A stretch of DNA of 64,000 nucleotides from Palsa-504 sp963808615 (lineage in GTDB: Bacteria; Actinomycetota; Actinomycetes; Streptosporangiales; Streptosporangiaceae), in assembly GCA_963808615.1 (NCBI GenBank), contig CAWEGV010000006.1, positions 1-64,000 of the forward strand, given 5' to 3'. Shown here piece by piece: positions 32,285 through 40,348 of this stretch; the stretch's first letter is position 1, and each line of letters opens with the position of its first letter. A program made the translations under genes and the position numbers. The notes below the pieces were generated by a model. That model was given only the letters and a program-made list of their open reading frames with translations, had not been told where the DNA came from and searched no databases.

Positions 32285-33472
32285 AATGTGGATTACCAGT
32301 GGGACCTGGCTCCGGTCAACCGGGCCGGGCTGGAGGAGGCGCTCCGGCCGTTCGGGGAGAGCGTGATGCTGCCGCCCGCGGCGTACGTGGACCCCACGGT
32401 GTTCGAGTGGGAGCAGCGGCACTTCTTCGGCGGCGGCTGGATGTGCGTGGCGCGCAGCGAGCAAGTGGCCGAGCCTGGTGAGCAGCGGGCCGAAGCCACC
32501 GGTGCGGGGAGCGTGCTGCTGGTCCGGGGCGAGGACGGCGCGCTGGGCGCCTTCGCGAACACCTGCCGCCACCGTGGCCATGAGTTGCTGCCCTGCGGGG
32601 AGAGCGCCCAGCACCGGATGATCATCTGCCCGTATCACGCCTGGACCTACTCGCTGGGGGGTGACCTGCGGGCGGCCGGCACCTTCAAGCGGGTGCCGGG
32701 CTTCGACTTCGGCCAGTGGGGGCTGGCGCGGCTGCCGGTGACCGAGTGGCACGGCCTGGTCTTCGTGGATGCCTCGGGCGGCCTGGCCGGCTCACTGGAC
32801 GACGCGCTGGCCAAGCTGGACGAGATCGTGGCGCCCTACGAGCCCGGGCGGCTGGTGACCGCCGCGGGGCACAGCTACGACGCCGCGGCGAACTGGAAGA
32901 TCCTCACCGAGAACTATCACGAGTGCTACCACTGCCCGTCCATCCACCCCGAGTTGTGCCGGGTCAGCCCGCCGAAGAGCGGCGAGAACTACGCGTCTGA
33001 CGGCGCGTGGATGGGCGGCTGGATGGACCTGCGGGACGGCATGGACACCATGTCGCTGGACGGAACGAGCGGCGGGCTGCCGCTGCGCGGGCTGGACCAG
33101 CACGGGCTGCGCACCGTGGCCTACATCAACGTCTTGCCGAACGTCCTGCTCAGCCTGCATCCGGACTACGTGATGACGCACCGGCTGATCCCGGTCTCCG
33201 CGGACCGGACCAGGATCGAGTGCACCTGGGCCTTCGCGCCAGAGGCCGTGGCCCGGCCGGACTTCGATCCCGGTTACGCGGTGGACTTCTGGGACATCAC
33301 CAACCGCCAGGACTGGGCCGCGTGCGAGTCCGTGCAGCGGGGACTGACCTCGCCGCACGCGTCGCCGGGGCCGCTGTCACCCGCCGAGGACGCGGTGTAC
33401 TCGTTCGTCACCACCATCGCCCGGGGGTACCTGGGCCAGTGGGTGTGGAGCGCGTCGGCCGTAGGCAGCTGA
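32273..33472 (+). CDS. Rieske non-heme iron oxygenase, alpha subunit
   Basis: Ring-hydroxylating-type oxygenase alpha subunit of 399 residues. The Rieske cluster ligands are NTCRHRGHELLPC and IICPYHAWTYSLGGDL (about 97-130); the mononuclear iron site is ENYHECYHCPSIHPE (about 217-231). The HECYHCP form is frequent in relatives that act on quaternary amines (glycine betaine or carnitine monooxygenases), but aromatic substrates cannot be excluded. No ferredoxin or reductase partner lies in the window. The start is ATG 32273, inside the operator, consistent with a leaderless message; GTG 32288 is an alternative. It shares the palindrome with the acyl-CoA dehydrogenase/amine-oxidase locus. Confidence 0.92.
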   Translation: MVSQNVDYQWDLAPVNRAGLEEALRPFGESVMLPPAAYVDPTVFEWEQRHFFGGGWMCVARSEQVAEPGEQRAEATGAGSVLLVRGEDGALGAFANTCRHRGHELLPCGESAQHRMIICPYHAWTYSLGGDLRAAGTFKRVPGFDFGQWGLARLPVTEWHGLVFVDASGGLAGSLDDALAKLDEIVAPYEPGRLVTAAGHSYDAAANWKILTENYHECYHCPSIHPELCRVSPPKSGENYASDGAWMGGWMDLRDGMDTMSLDGTSGGLPLRGLDQHGLRTVAYINVLPNVLLSLHPDYVMTHRLIPVSADRTRIECTWAFAPEAVARPDFDPGYAVDFWDITNRQDWAACESVQRGLTSPHASPGPLSPAEDAVYSFVTTIARGYLGQWVWSASAVGS

Positions 33473-33504
33473 TCCGAGCCGGCACCGCCGGGTAGCGTGG
33501 CAGC

Positions 33505-34007
33505 GTGATCATCTTCGACATCCCCGTCAAGACCCTGACCGGGCAGGACTCCTCGCTCGGTTCGCAGTCCGGCAAGGCCCTGCTGGTGGTGAACGTGGCC
33601 TCCCAGTGCGGTCTCCCCCCCAGTACACCGCTCTGGAGAAGCTGCACGAGCAGTTCGCCTCGCGCGGCTTCGCCGTGGTCGGCTTCCCGTGTAATCAGTT
33701 CGGCAGGCAGGAGCCCGGCACCGCCGAGGAGATCGCCGAATTCTGCTCGGCCAGCTACGGCGTCACGTTCCCGATGTTCGAGAAGATCGAGGTGAACGGG
33801 CCGGGCCGGCACCCGATCTACGCCGTGCTGACCGCGGCGCCGGATGCGAACGGCGAGGCCGGGGACGTCATGTGGAACTTCGAGAAGTTCCTGGTCCGCC
33901 CGGACGGCACGGTGGCGGCGAGATTCCGCCCGCGAACCACGCCGGACTCCCGGGAGGCCCTGGCCGCCGTCGAGGCGAACTTGCCCGCGGGCCACTTCCT
34001 GGGTTAA
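33505..34007 (+). pseudogene. Glutathione peroxidase, frameshifted in a C-run
   Basis: Thioredoxin-fold peroxidase (glutathione/thioredoxin peroxidase family). Frame 1 from GTG 33505 gives FDIPVKTLTGQDSSLGSQSG and the peroxidatic Cys in VVNVASQCGL; after the run of seven C's at about 33615-33621 the rest continues in another frame: QYTALEKLHEQFASRGF, PCNQFGRQEPGT (Gln), VMWNFEKFLVRPDG (Trp). All catalytic residues are otherwise present, so a one-base slip in the C-run is the only lesion. It could be a sequencing error, slippage-prone phase variation, or real loss. Confidence 0.85.
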
Positions 34008-34047
34008 GTCCGGCGGCCGAGCGGCGCGGCACGCGGGCCCCGTGCGG

Positions 34048-35352
34048 TCAGGCCACCTGCTGACCAGCGCGGGAGAGTTCGAGAACGCCGCTGGAGTGGA
34101 TGAAGACCTCGGCGGGGCGAGGGCGGCCGTTGTACATGGTGGCCTGGGCGGATGCGTAGGCGCCGGTGCCGGAGATGGCGACCAGGTCGCCGCGCCGGAG
34201 TGCGGGCAGCCAGTGCAGGCCGAGGGTGTCCGCGGACTCACACACCGGGCCCTCCACGGCCGTCTCCAGCAGCTCACCCTGCGAGCGGGCGGGTAGCAGG
34301 TGAACTGGGTGGACGGCGCCGTACAGGGCTGGGCGGATCAGCTCGGTCATGCCCGCGTCGATCACGGCCTGCGGGCGGCCACCGCGGTAGCGCACGTGCA
34401 GGACGCGGGCGAGGATCCAGCCCGACGCCGCCACGACGAAACGGCCCGGCTCGATAGCCAGGCGGGACGGCACAGCCAGGTTCTCGGTGGCGATCAGGTC
34501 ATCCAGCGCCCGGCGGAACGCTGCCGGGCTGGGAGCCGGGGTCACGCCCGACGCGAAGCCGCCGCCGAAATCGACCGTGTCGACGTGATCTCCCCACTGC
34601 TCCCGCAGCTCCGCCCAGATCGTCAGGGCGGCCCGGGCGCCGTCGGTCCAGGCCTGGACGCCAGACAGCTGGGAGCCCACGTGGACATGGACGCCCCGCA
34701 GGCAGATGCCCGGGGCGTCGAACGCGCCCGTGCGGGAGAGCTGGCGTATCTCGTCGGCGGACAGACCGAACTTGCTGCTCGTCCGGCCGACCGCCAGTCC
34801 GGCGATGGTCTCGGGCTCGACTTGCGGGTTGACCCGGACCAGGACGCCAACCGACGGCAGGCCGCGCCGCCCGGCCGTCAGCTCCCGCCACAGCCGGCTA
34901 AGGGCCTGCAGCTCGTCGGCCGACTCGACGGACAGCCACTGCAACGGCTGGCCGTCCAGCGCGGCACGCACCACCATCTCAAGTTCCTGGTAGGTGTTCC
35001 CGATCCCTTCGAAGCTGATCGCCGCGTTGGGCAGCCCGGCCCGCCGGGCCAGACGCCACTCTCCGGCCGAGACGATGTTGCCGCCCCACCCCCGGCTTCC
35101 CAGCCTGCGCACCAAGGCAGGCAGGCCGTTTGCCTTCAGCGAGTACTGCTGCCGCCACGGCTCAGGGAAAGCCGATTCCACCTCGGCCGCGCAATGATCC
35201 AGCGTCTGCAGGTCGGTCACATACAACGGCGTACCGTAGACATCCGCGGCGGCCCGGAAGGCTGGCGTCAGGGCAGCGAGCGTGTCCACGCTGGGGGTAC
35301 CAGCTGTCACATGACCATCCGGCGCCCGCAGCGCCGTATCGGTGATCGTCAT
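34048..35352 (-). CDS. PLP-dependent group IV decarboxylase (diaminopimelate decarboxylase-like)
   Basis: Fold-III PLP enzyme of 434 residues, in the family of diaminopimelate and ornithine/arginine decarboxylases. The PLP lysine is in QYSLKANGLPALVRR (about residue 74), the phosphate-binding glycines in VDFGGGFASG and IEPGRFVVA, and a HVHVGSQL segment is present as in LysA. It is unlikely to be the housekeeping lysA because it is the third gene of a translationally coupled operon with two small unknown proteins (ATGA overlaps at 35349-35352 and 35579-35582). It may decarboxylate an amino acid or act on a carrier-bound or peptide C-terminal residue. The operon lies behind a CTAGGGA heptamer array at 35969-36002. 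Confidence 0.85.
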   Translation of the reverse strand: MTITDTALRAPDGHVTAGTPSVDTLAALTPAFRAAADVYGTPLYVTDLQTLDHCAAEVESAFPEPWRQQYSLKANGLPALVRRLGSRGWGGNIVSAGEWRLARRAGLPNAAISFEGIGNTYQELEMVVRAALDGQPLQWLSVESADELQALSRLWRELTAGRRGLPSVGVLVRVNPQVEPETIAGLAVGRTSSKFGLSADEIRQLSRTGAFDAPGICLRGVHVHVGSQLSGVQAWTDGARAALTIWAELREQWGDHVDTVDFGGGFASGVTPAPSPAAFRRALDDLIATENLAVPSRLAIEPGRFVVAASGWILARVLHVRYRGGRPQAVIDAGMTELIRPALYGAVHPVHLLPARSQGELLETAVEGPVCESADTLGLHWLPALRRGDLVAISGTGAYASAQATMYNGRPRPAEVFIHSSGVLELSRAGQQVA

Positions 35353-35582
35353 GGCTGCTTCTGACGGTTAGCCCTGAGCTGGGCCGCCAGCTCGGGCCCG
35401 ACGAGGACGGGTACGCCCCCGAAGCTAGCGTGGACGTATCCACGCTCAACGAGACTGGCCCCGCGGGCTGTGCCACCGCCCCCAGCGGGATCCAGGCCAG
35501 CTCCGCGGCCGTATGATCCGGCGACCTGGCCCACGGTCTCGTGCGGCACGGTCCGGCTGGTGACCGGAACCATGGCGGTCAT
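35349..35582 (-). CDS. Small unknown protein (77 residues), middle gene of PLP operon
   Basis: Short protein with no recognised family. It begins MTAMVPVTSRTVPHE, has a glycine-rich middle (SYGRGAGLDPAGGGGTARG) and a more ordered C-terminal part SLVERGYVHASFGGVPVLVG then PELAAQLRANRQK. Start ATG 35582 overlaps the previous stop and its own stop overlaps the decarboxylase start, so all three are translated together. The Gly-rich centre and conserved-looking tail could make it a substrate peptide, a carrier or a small regulator; none of these is shown. Confidence 0.65.
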   Translation of the reverse strand: MTAMVPVTSRTVPHETVGQVAGSYGRGAGLDPAGGGGTARGASLVERGYVHASFGGVPVLVGPELAAQLRANRQKQP

Positions 35583-35881
35583 GACGTCGCTCCCAGCCAG
35601 CAAGCTGACGTGCTGATGTCCGCGACAACGCTTCGGGCCCAACGCATCCGGCGTGCTGCCGTCTCCGGGTGCTCGCCAAATGCGGCGGCGACTTCCCCTG
35701 CGCAGCCACGAATTCCGCGATGGGTGCCGATCGCATGCACGATGGCGGCCGCGATCTCGATCTGGGTGTGTTCGCGCCGAGCCGAGAGGTTACTGGTGAA
35801 CAGCGCCTCAGCATGCGCTGCGAGCAACTGTCCGGAGAAGGCCGACTGGACTGGTTCGCGGGTCAAGACTGAGGTGCTCAT
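35579..35881 (-). CDS. Small unknown protein (100 residues), first gene of PLP operon
   Basis: Soluble 100-residue protein. The N-terminal 40 residues (MSTSVLTREPVQSAFSGQLL) look flexible; the rest is helical (EIAAAIVHAIGTHRGIRGCA, EVAAAFGEHPETAARRMRWA) and has the feel of a small helix-turn-helix or helical-bundle module. ATG 35881 is supported by GGAGAC 8 bases upstream. It is the promoter-proximal gene, 88 bases from the CTAGGGA-type array, and is coupled to the next gene by an ATGA overlap. Function unknown; an autoregulator or partner of the decarboxylase is possible. Confidence 0.68.
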   Translation of the reverse strand: MSTSVLTREPVQSAFSGQLLAAHAEALFTSNLSARREHTQIEIAAAIVHAIGTHRGIRGCAGEVAAAFGEHPETAARRMRWARSVVADISTSACWLGATS

Positions 35882-35968
35882 CGTGGGTCTCCGTTTTTCT
35901 CGACTTAGTTGCACCGTGTGGTACAGCTCCACTCTCGGCTGGATCGCGCCCACGGTCCCTGGAGAAAG

Positions 35969-36002
35969 TCCCTAGTTCGCTTCCCCAGGGAGAGCTCCCT
36001 AG
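35969..36002 (-). promoter_or_regulatory. Heptamer array upstream of the PLP operon
   Basis: Three direct heptamers, TCCCTAG (35969), TCCCCAG (35982) and TCCCTAG (35996), spaced 13 and 14 bases; in the sense of the operon they read CTAGGGA. The same array, exact and with 13-base spacing, stands before the esterase gene at 37388-37420. The rest of the gap to 36135 shows a further CCTAGG pair but no gene. Confidence 0.65.
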
Positions 36003-36135
36003 GTGACCTAGGGGGTCGGCCTCCGGAGAAGGGATTGTTAGGGACCCGGTCAGACCGCTGCGGGCTGGCGGCACGGCTCGACGAAGCGCGACAGCTGCAG
36101 GCGGCCCTGCAGCGAGCCCGCAGGCCAGGGTGGTC

Positions 36136-37175
36136 CTAACGTTGTGGAGCCGCCACAACTCCTGCTGATACCAGCACCAGGGAATCGGTCTTGGCCAGGT
36201 GAGTCCTTGGCGCAGGGCTTGGCGCGCGGCGGAGCCACGATTTAGCGAGCATCGGGTACAGCAGGACAGAGAGCATGCCCGCTGCGACCAGCGCTGCCGC
36301 GTTGACCGGGCCCATCCTGCCTTCCTCCACCCCTATCGTCGTGATGACCACGATCAGGGGCAAGCCGGTAGCAGAGAACAGCGCCAACGGGACCAGCTGG
36401 CGCCTGGGAAGGTCGCGCCGGTGGAGCAACAGCGCCGGCGTGCCCCGCACGACCAGGAACAGCACGAGGAACAGCGGGACGCGCAGGAGCCCGGTCGGGC
36501 TGGCGAACAGGGCGCGCACGTCGAACTGCATCCCGCTCACGATGAAGAAGATCGGCACCAGGAAACCGAAGCCAATCGCCTCGAGCTTCCCCCTGACGAT
36601 CGTTCGGTCCTCCCCCTGGACAAAGAGCCTGACGACGATGCCTGCGGCGACCGCGCCGAGCAGGACGTCGAGGCCGAGCCTGAGGGCGAGGAAAACCAAG
36701 CTGACGATGAGGAGAACGGAAACCCGGACCGGCAGCTGGGCGCTCGACTGCACGTGCCGATGCAGGAGCTGGATCACCTTGGGGGATGAGGCAGGGACGC
36801 GACCAGCGCCGCAGCGACGGCCACGACAACGAACACCACCAGCAGGAGAGACGTCATCTCGGGGTTGCGGCGGTCGAGAAGTACCGCTACGGCCAGGATC
36901 GGCGCGAACTCGCCCACGCTGCCGATCGCCATGACCCGTGCTCCGAAACGGCCCTCGAACAGGCCGGCGTCCCGCAGTATCGGCAGGAGCGTCCCGAGGG
37001 CCGTAGTGGCGAGGGCCAGGCTCACCACGATTGCGTCGATGACCGTACCGATCATGACCAGGACCGAGGCGATCAAGAGGGCCAGGGCCAGCGAGATCAT
37101 CCAGCCTGTAATGGCCAGCTTCAGGGAACGTCCACGGATGCGCGGGAAATCGAGCTCGACTCCCGCCAGGAACAT
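36136..37175 (-). pseudogene. Kef/CPA2-type cation:proton antiporter, truncated and frameshifted
   Basis: Monovalent cation:proton antiporter. The first retained part (MFLAGVELDFPRIRGRSLKLA, then membrane helices to VVAVAAALVASLPHP) starts where family members already have about 80 residues, so the N-terminus is missing. Near 36790 the frame breaks and the remaining helices (LLIVSLVFLALRLGLDVLLG, FGFLVPIFFIVSGMQFDV, FSATGLPLIVVITTIGVEEG) continue in another frame to 36136. Two lesions make function very unlikely. The remnant separates the two genes or operons that share the CTAGGGA array. Confidence 0.82.
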
Positions 37176-37387
37176 CGTCCATATCCCCCGGACGTCGGCA
37201 TCAGATGGAGCTCTTGGGACGGAACTGGCGGCGTGTCATCCTTCCGGGAACCCGGCCACGAATCAGCTTCCGGTGCTGGCGCTCAGCTGATACGGGCGGT
37301 CCTGTCATGGGCGGCCGGGCCGATCCGGCGCGATCTGGAAGGTGCGGCCGCCGGTGGTAAGGCAGCCTGCGCATCGCCGCGGCCTCC

Positions 37388-37420
37388 CTAGGGAGACGAG
37401 CTAGGGAGTCTCTCTAGGGA
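37388..37420 (+). promoter_or_regulatory. Three CTAGGGA heptamers at exact 13-bp spacing
   Basis: CTAGGGA begins at 37388, 37401 and 37414; the first is part of the palindrome TCCCTAGGGA (37385-37394). The array ends 72 bases before the esterase ATG at 37493. It lies in the 317-base gap 37176-37492, which otherwise shows no gene. The spacing and orientation resemble iterated activator sites, though SARP sites normally repeat every 11 bases. Confidence 0.7.
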
Positions 37421-37492
37421 CTACAGCCTGCACATAGCCCAGAGTCGGGATATGCGAACGATGCAGCTGATCAGAAATGGAGACACTCCACA

Positions 37493-38926
37493 ATGAGCAC
37501 TCAGACCGAGACCCCGACCCAGCAGACGACCGGCCCGTCCCCATCCCGGCCCCGGCGCTGGCTCGTGGCCGCCGCGGCGATCGCGGTGGCCTTCGCATTG
37601 ACCCTTACCGCAGCCATCGGGCATGTCGGCAGCGTCTCGATCATTTCCGGCTGGTTCCCCGACTTCTTGTTCTGCGTTACCGTTGCGGTCTGCCTGATCG
37701 CGGTGGTCCTGCGCCGGGACGTGCTGAGGGAGTTTGCGGTCGGCATCCCGATCGGCATCGTCTTCGCCGTGCCGCTGTTCGTGGGACTGCACCTCACGCA
37801 CGCGATCCAGCTAGACGGGCTCGACTCCCTGTACGTCTGGCTGTGCGTGGCGTGCCTGCTGGCCGGCCTGGTCGTGGCCGGATGGCGCCGGGCCCACTGG
37901 CCGCGCCGCATCGCCGGCCTGATCGCGGTGCTCCTCGCCGTGGTATCCGCAGGCAGCGTTGTGAACCGGGCGTTCGTGACATACCCGACCCTGGACAGCC
38001 TGGTCCGCCAGAACACCACCCACTTCATCGACAATGCGCAGCTCAACGCCATGCGCACCCAGGTGGCCAAGACCGGCCAGCTTCCCGACCACGGCATCAC
38101 CGTCAGCGTTCCCATCCCGGCGACCGACCCGAAGTTCACCCCCCGGCCGGCCTACGTCTGGGTGCCGCCGGCCTGGTTCGCGCGCAACCGTCCCCAGCTG
38201 CCGGTCATCGAGCTGCTGCACGGCGCTCCCGGAAATCCTTCGGACTGGAACGTGGGCATGGGCGCCAGCGCGACCGCGTTGGCCTTCGCCGAGCAGCACC
38301 ACGGGATCGCGCCGATCCTGGTCATGCCCGACGTCAACGGGTCCCGGGCTGCCGACACCGAGTGCGTCAACAGCACGAAATACGGTGACGTCGCGACGTA
38401 CCTAGCCAAGACGGTCCCGGCCTTCATGCAGAACGAGTTCAACGCCAGCACGGCGCCGGGATCGGTCGCGGTGGCCGGGCTTTCCGAGGGCGGCATGTGC
38501 GCCACCACCCTGGCCCTGAACAACCCCAAGGTGTTCGCGGCCTTCGGCAACTACTCCGGTGACGAGTCGCCCATCTACCTGGAAGACACCCAGCAGCAGA
38601 CCATCCAGGTCCTGTTCGACGGCTCGCAGGCCAGCTACAACGCCTACAATCCGCCGTACCTGCTGACCCACGGGCGTTTCACCGGCCTGTCCGGCTGGTT
38701 CGCGGCCGGAGCCCAGGACACCGACGTCTTGCAGGCCGCCCGCACGCTGCAGCCACTGGCCGTCAATGCCGGGATCGACACCTGCATCACGACGCCTCCG
38801 GGTGCTCACAGTGTCGACTTCTGGAGGCAGGCCTTCCACGATTCGCTGCCGTGGCTGTCCTGGAAGCTGAAGCTCACGCCGCAGCCGCAGTCGATTCCCG
38901 CCCAGTGCGTTTCCGGCAAGAGCTAG
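37493..38926 (+). CDS. Membrane-anchored esterase (esterase D/antigen 85-like)
   Basis: A 477-residue protein with four N-terminal membrane helices (about 22-45, 52-75, 80-102, 115-150 region) followed by an extracytoplasmic alpha/beta hydrolase domain. The hydrolase part has LPVIELLHGAPGNPSDWNVG (oxyanion region), nucleophile Ser in VAVAGLSEGGMC (about 331) and His in TTPPGAHSVDFWR near 440, as in mycolyltransferase/esterase-D families. It could act on cell-wall or extracellular esters. GGAGA lies ahead of ATG 37493. The CTAGGGA array upstream links its control to the PLP operon; a strong terminator follows at 38992-39028. Confidence 0.87.
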   Translation: MSTQTETPTQQTTGPSPSRPRRWLVAAAAIAVAFALTLTAAIGHVGSVSIISGWFPDFLFCVTVAVCLIAVVLRRDVLREFAVGIPIGIVFAVPLFVGLHLTHAIQLDGLDSLYVWLCVACLLAGLVVAGWRRAHWPRRIAGLIAVLLAVVSAGSVVNRAFVTYPTLDSLVRQNTTHFIDNAQLNAMRTQVAKTGQLPDHGITVSVPIPATDPKFTPRPAYVWVPPAWFARNRPQLPVIELLHGAPGNPSDWNVGMGASATALAFAEQHHGIAPILVMPDVNGSRAADTECVNSTKYGDVATYLAKTVPAFMQNEFNASTAPGSVAVAGLSEGGMCATTLALNNPKVFAAFGNYSGDESPIYLEDTQQQTIQVLFDGSQASYNAYNPPYLLTHGRFTGLSGWFAAGAQDTDVLQAARTLQPLAVNAGIDTCITTPPGAHSVDFWRQAFHDSLPWLSWKLKLTPQPQSIPAQCVSGKS

Positions 38927-38991
38927 CGAGCGACCTCATACCGCCGAGAATCGTGGCTTCGCCGCGGTAGGTGATTGATGGCGGGGGTGGC

Positions 38992-39028
38992 AGCGAGGAG
39001 GCACCCGTTAAGGGGTGGCCTCCTCGCT
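38992..39028. terminator. Strong hairpin after the esterase gene
   Basis: AGCGAGGAGG (38992-39001) pairs with CCTCCTCGCT (39019-39028), extended inward by an ACCC/GGGT pairing around a short loop. It separates the esterase from the convergent acyl-CoA dehydrogenase and may end transcription from both sides. Confidence 0.8.
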
Positions 39029-39071
39029 GTGCCGGTTCTAGCCTCCGGGTTGATGAGACCTGGGGAGGCGG

Positions 39072-40238
39072 CTAGGCGAGGGCAGCGGGGCCGCGCTTGG
39101 TCATCTGACGGGCGATGATCATGCGCTGGATCTCGCTGGTGCCCTCCCAGATCCGCTCGACGCGGAGCTCGCGGTAGAAGCGCTCGGCCACGTTCTCCCG
39201 CATATAGCCGCGGCCGCCGAAGACCTGGACGGCCCGGTCCGCGACCCGGCCGGCCATCTCCGAGCAGTAGAGCTTGGCCATCGAGCACTGCGCGTGGGAC
39301 ACCTTGACGTCGGTGCCGCAGTCGATGCCGCGGGCCGTCTCATAGGCCATCGCCCGGGCCGCGAACAGCTCGGTCAGGCTGTCGGCGAGCATGCCTGCGA
39401 CCAGCCCTTGGTCGCTGATCGGGCGGCCGCCGACAAGGCGGGCCGCGGCGAAGGCCGTCATCTCCTCGGTGAGGCGGCCAGCAGCACCAAGGCAGCGGGC
39501 GGCGACCATCAGCCGCTCGAACCTGAACCACTCATAGGCGAAGGCCATCCCGTCCCCTTCCGCCCCGACCAGGTTCTCGGCCGGGACGCGCACGTCGGTG
39601 AACGCGACGATCGGGTGATGATGGCTGATCGTGTGCGTGTAGTCGGGCGTCCGGACTACCCGGACGCCCGGACTGGGCAGGTCGACCAGGAACATCGCGT
39701 GCTCACCGTGGTGCGCGCCGCCCCTCAGCCGGGCCTGGAAGAAGGCGAAGTCGGCGGTGTTGAACGAGGTGACGTGCCACTTGACCCCGTTGAGCACGTA
39801 AGCGTCACCGTCCCGGTGCGCGGTCGATTCGATCGCGTCGACGTCGGAGCCCGCGCCTTCTTCGGTGATCGCGTAGCACTCCTCCCGCTCACCGCTGATC
39901 GCAGGCCTCACGTAACGCTCAATCTGGTCGGGGGAGGCCACGGCGGGCAGCCACGACGGCGGGGTGGCGGCCACCCAGCCCAGCGCATTGGTCACCCGGC
40001 CCATCTGTTCCTGCACCAGCACCTGCTGCACGCTCGTGCAGCCGCCACCGCCGAGTCGGGCGGGCATGTTGGTCGAGTGCAGGCCGAGCTCGCGGGCTCG
40101 CTTGGCGTGCGCGGCGGTCACGTCGGCGGGCAGTTCGCCGCCGCTGCGCTCGGCCTGCTCCTCGAACGGGATCAGCTCGTCCGCGAAATCGCGCGCCCGT
40201 GCCTGGATGGCCAGGTCTTCTGATGGCAAGCCGTACAT
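39072..40238 (-). CDS. Acyl-CoA dehydrogenase
   Basis: FAD-dependent alpha,beta-dehydrogenase of an acyl-CoA, 388 residues. The FAD/substrate loop is CYAITEEGAGSDVDAIEST; the C-terminal active-site region is RVERIWEGTSEIQRMIIARQ with the Glu position of the catalytic base in medium-chain enzymes. GGAGG lies 9 bases ahead of ATG 40238. It is divergent from the FAD oxidase-cupin-acdS operon and shares with it the palindrome at 40271-40286, so the two transcription units are probably co-repressed. The acyl substrate is unknown; with the neighbours, a branched or short amino-acid-derived acyl-CoA is conceivable. Confidence 0.92.
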   Translation of the reverse strand: MYGLPSEDLAIQARARDFADELIPFEEQAERSGGELPADVTAAHAKRARELGLHSTNMPARLGGGGCTSVQQVLVQEQMGRVTNALGWVAATPPSWLPAVASPDQIERYVRPAISGEREECYAITEEGAGSDVDAIESTAHRDGDAYVLNGVKWHVTSFNTADFAFFQARLRGGAHHGEHAMFLVDLPSPGVRVVRTPDYTHTISHHHPIVAFTDVRVPAENLVGAEGDGMAFAYEWFRFERLMVAARCLGAAGRLTEEMTAFAAARLVGGRPISDQGLVAGMLADSLTELFAARAMAYETARGIDCGTDVKVSHAQCSMAKLYCSEMAGRVADRAVQVFGGRGYMRENVAERFYRELRVERIWEGTSEIQRMIIARQMTKRGPAALA

Positions 40239-40270
40239 CGGCCCTAACCTCCGCCCGAGTGCTTCGTATT

Positions 40271-40286
40271 GACTGAATGTTCAGTC
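40271..40286. promoter_or_regulatory. TetR-type palindrome (regulon site B)
   Basis: GACTGAATGTTCAGTC, inside TTGAC...GTCTA flanks identical to those of the site at 60413. It lies between the divergent acyl-CoA dehydrogenase (start 40238) and FAD oxidase (start 40349) genes, 32 bases from the former. Confidence 0.82.
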
Positions 40287-40348
40287 TATGTCAGCATCGG
40301 TCCTGTGCCAATGAGAACTGCAGGCGTGGTGACGGGCGGCGGGTGTCG

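Noticed and set aside
34048..35352. Housekeeping lysA
   Set aside because: The gene is coupled to two unknown small proteins and not to hom/thrC-type genes; the assignment as general diaminopimelate decarboxylase is not supported by context.
35969..37420. SARP binding site
   Set aside because: SARP direct repeats normally recur every 11 bp next to the -10 box; here the spacing is 13-14 bp and no SARP gene is in the window.
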